64,000 bases of DNA from Stenotrophomonas sp. 610A2. Its GTDB lineage: Bacteria; Pseudomonadota; Gammaproteobacteria; Xanthomonadales; Xanthomonadaceae. The notes under the pieces are model-generated. The model was not told the DNA's origin, did not search any database, and saw only the letters and a program-made list of their open reading frames with translations. The DNA is taken from the NCBI RefSeq assembly GCF_030549615.1, contig NZ_CP130832.1, positions 992,001 through 1,056,000 of the forward strand. Direction: 5' to 3'. Both the position numbers and the translations under genes were made by a program. Shown here one piece after another: positions 31,303 through 39,414 of the stretch; positions within the stretch are counted from its first letter, which is position 1, and each line of letters starts with the position of its first letter.

Positions 31303-33038
31303 CTGCTTCAGTGGATCCGAAGCGCGAAGCGCACGGGAAAACAAGTAGGGATGGGGAAACCACCTTTGGGTGGAACTTGACATCAACAGCACTACAGGAT
31401 GCGGTAAGGCTTGTTGTCCCACAAAAAAATGTTCTGCCAGTAATTTTTGTCCCTGGAATTATGGGGTCAAATTTGAAGGAAAGAATAAATGGGGGGAAAG
31501 GGAGGCCTGTTTGGAGGCTGGACAAGGGCCTCGGAGAAAAGCCGATATCAGTTGTTACACAATGGATGAGGAAATCTGCCGGAATACGTCAAAGCGTCCT
31601 GCATCCGCAACGTGTCGAAGTGGATCGTGGGGGTGCGATTCCGAGAAGATTAGCTGGCGATATAGGAAGTTTCGAACAGTACAGGGAGCGTGGCTGGGGG
31701 GAGGTTGGTCAGGCTAGCTATGAAGAATTTCTGGTGTGGCTGGAAGACAAGCTGAACAGAGAGCAGGCGATGACGGCGGCTGTCTATTGGAGGGATTTCA
31801 AAATTCCCGGTGCGATCGAGGCAGCTCCAACCGCGCCTGTTCTGATGGGATACAAAGCGCCTCAATTGCCAAGTGGGGTTGCGATGGAAATGCCCAGCTT
31901 GCCCCGTGGTGCGGAGAAGGGGGTGGTGGTCCCGATAACAACTGATGATCTTCTGCGACGCTCAAAATTCAGGATGCCCGTTTATGCATTTGGCTACAAT
32001 TGGCTCGAAACTAATGAAATGGCGGCCAGGGAATTACGACGACGAATCGATAGTGTAATTGCTGAAAACAACGCTGGTGGCGCAGTTTGCAAACAGGTTG
32101 TGCTAATTACACATTCGATGGGTGGTTTGGTGGCGCGTGCGTGTCAGAGCCTCCCAGGAATGGAAAGAAAGGTGGCAGGAATTGTTCACGGGGTCATGCC
32201 TGCGTTAGGAGCGGCGGTAGCTTATCGGCGCTGTAAAGTTGGGATGAGGGATGAAGACGTTGGGGCCGGTTTTGCGATCGGAAACGACGGGAAGAAAGTT
32301 ACTGCGGTTTTTTCGCAGGCGCCTGGGGCACTACAATTACTGCCGAATTCGAGCTACAGGCGTCAATGGTTGAGCGTGGAAGAGCCTGGCGGGAGAGTGT
32401 TGAATGTTCAACCCGTAAATAATCCTTACGATGATATCTATCTTCGCCGCGATCGGTGGTGGGGTTTGGTCCGAGAGGAATGGCTTCGTCCTGAGGGAGG
32501 GGTTCCGCTTAGTTGGGAACAATACGCTACAAATATTGGGGCGGCGAAGTTATTCCATCAGCGGCTAATTAACTCCTATCATAGGAATACTTACGTTTAT
32601 TATGGCGGTGGTTCTGATAAGCCGAGTTTCGAAGCGGTGAAATGGGTAGTTAGGGATGATACCAATGCATATTTGGATCCAAGCAAGGATCGTCCGGATA
32701 CGACGACAGTTGGGCGCCTTGGTTTTGGCGACGTGTCTGACCAAGGTGTTGGCCCCGTTTACATAAGGGAGGTGTTGACTGCTGAGCAACGTCAGGGGGC
32801 GTACCCGCGACAACCGTTGAGTTACTGGAGAATTGAATGTGCAATGCAGGATGGGGCAGGCGATGGTACGGTTCCGCTTTCCTCTGGCCGGGCTCCAATG
32901 GAATTGGGAGCGGATTGCATTCGTCAGCAGTTTAGATTGAGCGGATTCGCGCACGAAGAATCTTACCGTAATCGCGATGCGCAATACGTAACTCTATATG
33001 CACTTATGAAAATAGCTGGAGAGGCGGAGGTGCTCTAG
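31299..33038 (+). CDS. T6SS LCAT-like lipase effector (Tle type), cassette 1
   Basis: This is a predicted antibacterial (phospho)lipase delivered by the upstream VgrG. The 579-residue product starts with a polar stretch and then P-V-I-F-V-P-G-I-M-G-S-N-L, the oxyanion region typical of LCAT/PGAP1-like hydrolases. A putative catalytic triad is visible: Ser273 in T-H-S-M-G-G, Asp522 in G-D-G-T-V-P and His552 in F-A-H-E-E-S-Y. The elbow lacks the first glycine of G-x-S-x-G. The gene is clearly AT-richer than the vgrG body, suggesting recent acquisition. It overlaps vgrG by four bases and abuts the immunity gene. Which Tle subfamily it belongs to is uncertain; its immunity partner looks Tli4-like. 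Confidence 0.85.
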   Translation: MTASVDPKREAHGKTSRDGETTFGWNLTSTALQDAVRLVVPQKNVLPVIFVPGIMGSNLKERINGGKGRPVWRLDKGLGEKPISVVTQWMRKSAGIRQSVLHPQRVEVDRGGAIPRRLAGDIGSFEQYRERGWGEVGQASYEEFLVWLEDKLNREQAMTAAVYWRDFKIPGAIEAAPTAPVLMGYKAPQLPSGVAMEMPSLPRGAEKGVVVPITTDDLLRRSKFRMPVYAFGYNWLETNEMAARELRRRIDSVIAENNAGGAVCKQVVLITHSMGGLVARACQSLPGMERKVAGIVHGVMPALGAAVAYRRCKVGMRDEDVGAGFAIGNDGKKVTAVFSQAPGALQLLPNSSYRRQWLSVEEPGGRVLNVQPVNNPYDDIYLRRDRWWGLVREEWLRPEGGVPLSWEQYATNIGAAKLFHQRLINSYHRNTYVYYGGGSDKPSFEAVKWVVRDDTNAYLDPSKDRPDTTTVGRLGFGDVSDQGVGPVYIREVLTAEQRQGAYPRQPLSYWRIECAMQDGAGDGTVPLSSGRAPMELGADCIRQQFRLSGFAHEESYRNRDAQYVTLYALMKIAGEAEVL

Positions 33039-34132
33039 TGAAAGAGTCAATTATCGCGCTTTCGATGTTGTTATTGGGTTTCACTTTATCTGGATGTGGC
33101 GAGCCTGGTGCTAAGGAGAAGGAAGTGATAGATGAGTTTACTCGGGATATGAGGGAAGACTGTCTCGGGCGGATGGTCATAGCTGTTCCTCGCCGATTTC
33201 AGTGGTCCCCATTCGCGATGGTTACCCTTTACTATGGGAAGGGTAGTGATTTTCGAACCGTAGAGGTTTCAGTTGTTGATCAGAATGTTGATCTGGGTGT
33301 TTTCGACCATCGTGTGGGCGAGCGAGTTGGCTCAATAAAGTCCGATATTAGCTTGGAGTCTGGTGCGTCGATTTTTAGGGGTGAGAGCAAAATCAGAGAG
33401 GGCGTTCGATTGGTTGAGCGGTATCAAAGTATAGAAACCACTCGTGCAGTTACCTATGAGGCGCACGTTTTGATCGACGGCGTGCAAGTGTTCATAAAGG
33501 GAGACTCCTATCCGGGCGATGGTGACACAGTATCCAGTCGCGTGGAGAAGTTAGTGGATCAGATAGAAGTGGCGAAAGCAGACAGCGGTGCTAAAGAAGG
33601 TGCCTTTTGCCTAGGACCGCTGCTGATTAGTTCGACCCAAGATTTCGAAGTGGCAAACTTTCAGACATCGCCGGGGCGTGGCCAAGAGGGGGTGTTGTTT
33701 GAGTTCTATACCAGCAGCATGGAGAAGTCGGGGTCGGGCGAGACATTGGTAAGTCGAGTCGAAGAGGCATCTGAATTTTTGGGGGGAGGAATGACTGTTC
33801 TCAGAAAGGGAGCTGTCTCTGTTGGTGGCGAAGAGGCGGAGCAAGCGCTTGTGCGAGTCGAGGAACTTGAAGGACGTCATTCTTTGTCCTTCGGGTTGTG
33901 GTCAATGCGAGCGACTCCAAGCTTGTCCACGCCTTCCTTCGTACTATCGATGAGTACGGTGACTGAAATTTCGAGCGAAGATATGAGTTTTGAGAATACT
34001 AACCCTATAGCATATGAAACTCCTCGCGGTCTGCCATCAGGTGATTCCCCAGTCAAGTTTGATTCGAAGTTGACTGACAACGAGGCTATGGGTTTGTGGG
34101 ATGCAGTAGTTGCCAGCATTCGCCCGCGATAA
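33038..34132 (+). CDS. Tli4-like immunity lipoprotein, cassette 1
   Basis: This predicted periplasmic immunity protein should block the lipase encoded just upstream. The 364-residue product has a lipoprotein signal peptide with a perfect lipobox, L-S-G-C at residue 20. The mature part has two halves, each opening with a conserved cysteine segment (D-C-L-G-R-M near 45 and F-C-L-G-P-L near 190). This resembles the two-domain Tle4 immunity (Tli4) family. The gene shares the AT-rich composition of the lipase gene and starts at the last base of its stop (TAGTG, using GTG). Function is inferred from family and position. Confidence 0.82.
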   Translation: MKESIIALSMLLLGFTLSGCGEPGAKEKEVIDEFTRDMREDCLGRMVIAVPRRFQWSPFAMVTLYYGKGSDFRTVEVSVVDQNVDLGVFDHRVGERVGSIKSDISLESGASIFRGESKIREGVRLVERYQSIETTRAVTYEAHVLIDGVQVFIKGDSYPGDGDTVSSRVEKLVDQIEVAKADSGAKEGAFCLGPLLISSTQDFEVANFQTSPGRGQEGVLFEFYTSSMEKSGSGETLVSRVEEASEFLGGGMTVLRKGAVSVGGEEAEQALVRVEELEGRHSLSFGLWSMRATPSLSTPSFVLSMSTVTEISSEDMSFENTNPIAYETPRGLPSGDSPVKFDSKLTDNEAMGLWDAVVASIRPR

Positions 34133-34639
34133 TGATTTGCTCCCGTTTGGGCGTAGTGAATTTCTCTGTCCGGAGATAACTGATTCAGGTGGGAATATTT
34201 TTGTTTTTTAGCGCGAGCCGCAGCACCTCGGTTGCTCGGACTATGTTGGATTTGACTGAGCTTCGAAGCCTTGGAAGAGAGAGGTGTCGAGCCAGTCGAT
34301 CTGTTCACAGCTAGTTTCTCAAGCTTGGGGTGTTGACGGAGGATAAGGTGCAGCAATTCCAAGTGCGCGCGGACAAAGCTGAGAAAAGTGCCTTGATCCG
34401 GAAGTTGCATGAGCAGTTGAAAACTGACCGCAACGGGCATATCAGCAGAGCAGAGATGCCGGAGGCCAGTCGACAGCCGATGCTGTTTCAAGCCCTGAGT
34501 CGACTGATCTTGCGTTACGAAAGCGGGGGGGGACGGCCTCCCAACCTCCCCCTGTTTCGCAAGAGGAAGAACTGAAGCACGGCGCGGCTCAAGCGATAAC
34601 AAGGACGTCACTGGAACATCGTTCCAATCAAGAGAGATC
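34133..34639. other. gap between immunity genes with possible gene remnant
   Basis: This 507-base AT-rich gap contains one possible ORF (34330-34575, GTG start, 81 residues). Its middle reads like a degenerate EF-hand loop (T-D-R-N-G-H-I-S-R-A-E, with Lys at loop position 1). It ends inside a C-rich repeat, so I treat it as doubtful. The last 100 bases, from about 34539, are duplicated at 36091 in front of a stub ORF. No other gene is supported. Confidence 0.45.
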
Positions 34640-35998
34640 ATGAAGATCTGCAAAGCAATATTGATCACCTCCATAACGCTGCTCGGGCCAGTCGCCTGCG
34701 ATGGGTCAACGCCGCCGTCGGCGCCGCTCCCCGGGCCTGTGATTGAAGAGCGTCTGCAGCGGCATATGCCGCGCTTGCAGACAACACGTGATTTCCGGCC
34801 GACCTGGACGTCAGGCTCTACCCGCGAATGTCTGGGGCGATTGGTATTCGAGGTGGATGGCCCGATCGAGTGGGCGCTGGATCCGCTGAGAAAAGTGGAG
34901 GACAACGAACCACCCTTGTTCCCGGACGGCGTACCTGGCGATCATCGCCAACGCATGGGCTACGGGGTCATGCGGGTGATGGTGTCTCAACCGGCCACGG
35001 AAGATGTGATGGAGATGCATCGCGACCGCTACCAGGCTGCGGATCGCGGTACGAGTGTTGCCGCGTGGACAAGGGGGGTTCAGAGGCGCGAGGCTGCAGT
35101 TGAGGAAGCCCGAGTAAGAGGGGCGGATGAGGCAATAATCAGGGGGCGAGAAGCAACAGTTGAGGAGGCCAAGCAAGAACTCAAAATTGCCCGTAACCGA
35201 CGCATCCACAGCTTTGGCTTCCCCGGTGAGCTTGCAACAGAAAGCGGCACCGGCCGATTGGCAGTACGCACCCTACTGGGTGGCAACGTCATTTCGTTGG
35301 TGGCCTATGTGAACTCCGAGGAGGGCAATCCACTCCGAGAGGAAGCCATGGCCAAGATCCGCCGCGACATCAAGCGCATGCGGCTGCGCGCGCCCGGCGA
35401 AGTACCGGACGAGCCCGGTGTTTGTTTCCCCGGCCTGTTCTTCGCCGACGACGGCACCACCGATTATCACGCGCACGCCTCGTTCCGTTACGTGGACCGC
35501 CCCAATGTCGCCTACAGCATCGACACCGGCTATCGACCGGCACCAGAGGAAGGCGAAGGCATCGCCAAGCAACCCATCTCTAACTGGAGGCAGGTCCTGG
35601 CCTATCCAGGTGTGTTGCTGACAATGCCGGCAGATGACGTGCAGCGACGCGATGTTGTCAAACCGGGCGGAATTCTAGCCGGCGGGTTGAGCTTCGATAA
35701 AACCGGTATTGCCATCACCCGCGAGGGCGATACCAAGCGCGATCCCAGTGTGCGCACTTACCAGCTGTATGCGGGCATGCCAGGAATTGAAGGCGTTCAA
35801 GCGATGCCGTTCGTTTCGATGACGATGCAGGGTTGGTCGCAACAAACCTATCCGCAGTTGAAGCAGCAGCCGCCGCCGCTGGAGGAAAGTGAAAAGCGTT
35901 TCGACGCCATCCTGCACAACCTGCACCTGCGGCACACCACGCCGGAGATGCCGGATTACGAGCGCCTATTGGGCAAGCAGACTGCTTCGCCAGAGTAG
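34640..35998 (+). CDS. additional Tli-like immunity lipoprotein without its own lipase
   Basis: This predicted lipoprotein of 452 residues has a signal peptide ending in P-V-A-C at residue 20, a weaker lipobox. It has the two-part layout of the neighbouring immunity proteins: E-C-L-G-R-L near residue 63 and G-V-C-F-P-G-L-F-F near residue 260, followed by an acidic, tyrosine-rich half. An insertion at about 145-190 is rich in Glu, Ala and Arg and looks helical. There is no effector gene directly upstream; it follows the cassette 1 immunity gene after a 507-base gap. It may protect against a lipase from other strains or be left from a lost cassette. Confidence 0.72.
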   Translation: MKICKAILITSITLLGPVACDGSTPPSAPLPGPVIEERLQRHMPRLQTTRDFRPTWTSGSTRECLGRLVFEVDGPIEWALDPLRKVEDNEPPLFPDGVPGDHRQRMGYGVMRVMVSQPATEDVMEMHRDRYQAADRGTSVAAWTRGVQRREAAVEEARVRGADEAIIRGREATVEEAKQELKIARNRRIHSFGFPGELATESGTGRLAVRTLLGGNVISLVAYVNSEEGNPLREEAMAKIRRDIKRMRLRAPGEVPDEPGVCFPGLFFADDGTTDYHAHASFRYVDRPNVAYSIDTGYRPAPEEGEGIAKQPISNWRQVLAYPGVLLTMPADDVQRRDVVKPGGILAGGLSFDKTGIAITREGDTKRDPSVRTYQLYAGMPGIEGVQAMPFVSMTMQGWSQQTYPQLKQQPPPLEESEKRFDAILHNLHLRHTTPEMPDYERLLGKQTASPE

Positions 35999-36193
35999 GC
36001 GAGGCAGCAGCTCTGCTCCCTCCCTTTCGCGCAGCGAAGGGGAGGGCTGGGGAGGGGGGCTTTTGAGGCTGTGCACGCCTGCAGCAACCCACTCCCAGCC
36101 TCCCCCTGCTTTGCAAGGGGAGAGGCCGAAGCACGGTGCTGCTCAGGCGATAACAAGGATGTCACTGGAACATCGTTCCAACCTGGTGAAATC
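35999..36193. repeat. CCCTCCC palindrome and duplicated immunity-gene leader
   Basis: A CCCTCCCTTTCGCGCAGCGAAGGGGAGGG palindrome (about 36020-36050) is followed by a segment at 36091-36200 that closely matches 34539-34646. The match includes CGATAACAAGGA and GTCACTGGAACATCGTTCCAA, and continues through an ATGAAGA start. The match fades a few codons into the ORF. Confidence 0.8.
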
Positions 36194-36232
36194 ATGAAGA
36201 GCGCTAGGGCGATGTGCATGAGCCGGCAATGA
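36194..36232 (+). pseudogene. stub of an immunity gene, 12 codons
   Basis: The duplicated leader leads into ATGAAGAGC..., which stops after 12 codons. The intact copy at 34640 continues into a full lipoprotein from the same kind of start (M-K-x-x-K/R-A). I read this as the remains of a third immunity gene. A second ORF of 49 codons (36229-36378) starts in an ATGA overlap with its stop, but has no recognisable homology. Confidence 0.45.
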
Positions 36233-36378
36233 GCAGATCGCAGAAGTGTTTTGAGGTGCGCCCGGCGAAATCGAAGAACCGTGACACCAGTCTCTCTACG
36301 CGCGATCCGCTGAAGGTCTACACATTTGTGAATAGGCCTGGTGTCTTCACGCAAGCATTCGCAAAGCCCGCAATTTGA
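36229..36378 (+). CDS. possible 49-residue ORF of unknown nature
   Basis: A basic 49-residue ORF starts at an ATG overlapping the stub's stop and ends 135 bases before the second vgrG. It has no signal peptide and no domain that I recognise. It may be a chance ORF in a decayed region. The remaining bases to 36513 hold no gene. Confidence 0.2.
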   Translation: MSRSQKCFEVRPAKSKNRDTSLSTRDPLKVYTFVNRPGVFTQAFAKPAI

Positions 36379-36513
36379 GCCAATTTCCAAGCTGTTTCCA
36401 CCAATCCGACCCCTCCAACCCGTAACGCTGGCTATAGGAAAGTTCTGATAGATTCGGCTTGGGGGATCCTACCGCGTCTGCTGAATGGCAGACGGGAAAC
36501 GCATTGGGTTGGC

Positions 36514-39411
36514 ATGGATAAGCTGAATAGCCTGATGGCGCAGGTGGCTGCGCCGAGTGATGCACAGCGTCAGTATCAATGGCGATGCTCGGGATTTGGC
36601 GGGGGCATGGTCGAACGCTGGTGGGGCCGCGATGGCCTGTCTGCGCATGCGCAGACGGATGTGGATGTGCTGTCCACCGATCAAGGCGTTGCGTTGGATG
36701 CGCTGCTTGGCACCCAGGCGGTGCTGGTGATGCGCATGGCCGATGGTGGCGAGCAGCAACGCAGTGGTCTGGTTGCGCACGCACAGCGCATGGGCAGTGA
36801 TGGCGGACTGGTGCGCTACCGCGTGTCGCTGCGATCGTGGACCTGGTGGCTGCAGCATGCGCGGCACAGCCGTGTGTTCCAGGACAAGAGCGTGCGCGAG
36901 ATAGTCGACGCCGTGCTTGCCGACTATCCGGACCTGGCCAATTGGCGCTGGGCCGAAGGCTGCGATGAATTCATTGGTACGCGCGTGCGCAGCTATTGCG
37001 TGCAGTACCGCGAGAGCGATCTGGATTTCCTGCAGCGGCTGTTGGCCGAGGAAGGGCTGGGTTGGCGCCTGTACGCCGAAGAACAATCAACTTGCGGCAA
37101 CGGCATGGAGATCTTCGCCGATAGCCTGGGCCTGCCGCAGGACGCCAGCAGCGCCGCAGGCGGCGTGCGCTTCCATCGCAGTGATGCCACCGAATCCACG
37201 GACAGCATCCAGACGCTGGGCCGACGCCGCGTCCTGGGCAGCACCAGCCTGAGCCTGCTCAGCGATGATTACCGTCAGGTGCGCAGCATCAGCACGCAGC
37301 TGCCCTTGGACGGCGGCGGTGAGGCCTCCAAGCGCGAAAGCTATGACGCCGTTGGCGCATATGCCTTCAGCAATGCGGGTGCGGCAGATTGGTATGCGCG
37401 CTTGCAGGCGCAGGCACATGAAGTCCATGGCCGCAGCTGGCAGGGCCAAGGCACGGTGCGTGGTTTCCAGTCCGGTACCTGGCTTGAGGTGCAACAGGCG
37501 CCGTTTGCGACCGCGCCCGAGTTGTTGCTGGTGGAGGTGGAGCACGCGGGTATCAACAACCTGCCGACTGATGTACGCAAGGCGATGGACGATGCCTTGG
37601 GTAGCACGCCGATGGCAGGGACCGATGCCGGGCTGTGGCAGCAGGCCGAGAAGGTGGGCTATGCCAATCGCTTCAAGGCGACCGAGCGGAACTTGCCATG
37701 GCGGCCGGCGCTGGAAGATGGCAACGGTCATCGCCTGAATCCACGGCCGACCGTGCCGGGCTATCAGACCGCGGTGGTCGTCGCGGGGCAGGGCGGCAAC
37801 AGCAAGGACGTGCATGCCGATAGCCTTGGCCGGATTCGGGTGCGCTTCCACTTCCAGGATGAGCAGGGCGACACCACCTGGCTGCGGGTAGCCCAGCGCT
37901 ACGCGGGCCCCGGTGTTGGCGCGCAGTTCCTGCCGCGTATCGGCCAGGAAGTGCTGGTCGGTTTCCTTGAGGGTGATATCGATCGGCCCATCGTGTTGGG
38001 CGCGCTGTACAACGGTCGTGGTGAAGCGGGCGTTGCGCCCACGCCTGCTGGTGCCAGTGCCGACGCCGATCACAGCGCCTATGCGCAGGCGCGCGATGGC
38101 GCCGCCAGCGCGCAGGGCAATCTCAGTGGCGGCCATGCACCGGCCTGGCATGCAGCAGGCGCCGGCGACGATGCGCACCGCAACGCGGGCGCGGTATGGG
38201 GCATACGTTCCCGAGAGTGGGACGGTGGCGAAGGCAGCAATCACCTGCTGTTTGATGACACCGACCAGCAGCTGCGCGTGCAGCTGGCCAGCAGCCAGCA
38301 GACCTCGCAGTTGAGTCTTGGCCATCTGCGCCATCAGGCCGACAACTTCCTTGGCAGTCTGCGCGGCACCGGCTTCGAGCTGCGCAGTGATGCCTGGGGC
38401 GCGGTACGTACAACGTCGGGCGGCTGGTTCAGTGCCTATGCGCACCGCAGCAACAGTCCGGCGGGCGAAGCCGTGCAACCGGCGGCCCTGCTCAATCAGT
38501 TGCAGGCCTTGAGTACACGCTTCAATCAATCGGCGCGCACGCATCTGACCACTGCGTTGGCGATGAAGGAAGGCGCACGCGGCAAGGACCGCTCCAGCAT
38601 CGTGCCAGACAAGGCGCCGCTGGCAGCGATGCTGGCCAGCGCCAAAACCACGGTTGCCGGTACGGAGTACCAAGCTGCCAGCAGCGAAGCCGAGCAGCGT
38701 CAGGCAAGCGCCGGTGAGGGCCGGGTACCGCATAGCGGCGATCCGCTGCTGGGGTTCGCGGCGCCGGCTGGCGTTGTCCATGTCGCCGGGCAGGCACTGC
38801 ACTGGTCGGTAGGCGAAGGCCTGCTATTGGCCAGCGGCGGCGACAGCGATACCGCGGTGATGGGCGACGCGCGTCTGCACGCAGGCCAGGCCATCGGCAT
38901 GTTGGCCACTGCCGTGGAAGGCGGTGGCGACGGCGGCAATGCATTGAGCGTGGTAGCCGGCACCGATGAACTGAACGTGCAGGCGCAACACGACGAAGTG
39001 CGCATGCAATCAAAGCAGGCCCTGCGCGCAGCCAGCGCCCAGGGCGTGGTGGAACTGACTGCCGGCAAGACCTTGCACATCGCCACCACCGGTGGCGCCA
39101 GCGTCACCATCGAAGGCGGCAACATCAGCTTCAACTGCCCGGGCAAGATCACCGTGCATGCGAGCAAGAAGAGCTTCCTTGGCGGCACCCATCTGTCCAC
39201 CGAAATGAACAGCTGGCCAGACCCGCAGTTCGATGATGTCTACGTGGTGCGGCACCGGGCCACGGGCGAGCCGATGCCCAATACGCGGGTGCAGCTCACC
39301 CGCGGTGATGGTGGCCGCAGCGAGCTGGTCACCGATGCACAGGGGCGCCTGCCGCGGCAGAGCGGGCAGGGTATCGATGAGGTGCTCATCAAGATTCTGG
39401 GGAAGGTCTAG
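36514..39411 (+). CDS. vgrG: type VI secretion spike VgrG with C-terminal transthyretin-like module (copy 2)
   Basis: This is the second VgrG, 965 residues, with the same domains as the first: gp27-like part, OB-fold region with L-R-V-A-Q-R-Y-A-G-P-G-V-G-A, DUF2345 needle, and a C-terminal module from about 885. Residues 1-880 align with copy 1 almost without gaps and with long identical runs. The C-terminal module differs but keeps the transthyretin-like pattern (A-T-G-E-P-M-P-N-T-R-V, then V-T-D-A-Q-G-R-L). The whole gene has the GC content of the chromosome. The lipase gene follows after three bases. No PAAR domain is fused or adjacent. Confidence 0.93.
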   Translation: MDKLNSLMAQVAAPSDAQRQYQWRCSGFGGGMVERWWGRDGLSAHAQTDVDVLSTDQGVALDALLGTQAVLVMRMADGGEQQRSGLVAHAQRMGSDGGLVRYRVSLRSWTWWLQHARHSRVFQDKSVREIVDAVLADYPDLANWRWAEGCDEFIGTRVRSYCVQYRESDLDFLQRLLAEEGLGWRLYAEEQSTCGNGMEIFADSLGLPQDASSAAGGVRFHRSDATESTDSIQTLGRRRVLGSTSLSLLSDDYRQVRSISTQLPLDGGGEASKRESYDAVGAYAFSNAGAADWYARLQAQAHEVHGRSWQGQGTVRGFQSGTWLEVQQAPFATAPELLLVEVEHAGINNLPTDVRKAMDDALGSTPMAGTDAGLWQQAEKVGYANRFKATERNLPWRPALEDGNGHRLNPRPTVPGYQTAVVVAGQGGNSKDVHADSLGRIRVRFHFQDEQGDTTWLRVAQRYAGPGVGAQFLPRIGQEVLVGFLEGDIDRPIVLGALYNGRGEAGVAPTPAGASADADHSAYAQARDGAASAQGNLSGGHAPAWHAAGAGDDAHRNAGAVWGIRSREWDGGEGSNHLLFDDTDQQLRVQLASSQQTSQLSLGHLRHQADNFLGSLRGTGFELRSDAWGAVRTTSGGWFSAYAHRSNSPAGEAVQPAALLNQLQALSTRFNQSARTHLTTALAMKEGARGKDRSSIVPDKAPLAAMLASAKTTVAGTEYQAASSEAEQRQASAGEGRVPHSGDPLLGFAAPAGVVHVAGQALHWSVGEGLLLASGGDSDTAVMGDARLHAGQAIGMLATAVEGGGDGGNALSVVAGTDELNVQAQHDEVRMQSKQALRAASAQGVVELTAGKTLHIATTGGASVTIEGGNISFNCPGKITVHASKKSFLGGTHLSTEMNSWPDPQFDDVYVVRHRATGEPMPNTRVQLTRGDGGRSELVTDAQGRLPRQSGQGIDEVLIKILGKV

Positions 39412-39414
39412 CGC

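Noticed and set aside
33877..34905. 342-residue ORF on the - strand across the immunity genes
   Set aside because: It covers parts of two lipoprotein genes that have signal peptides, plus the gap between them. Composition is serine/proline-rich without any motif.
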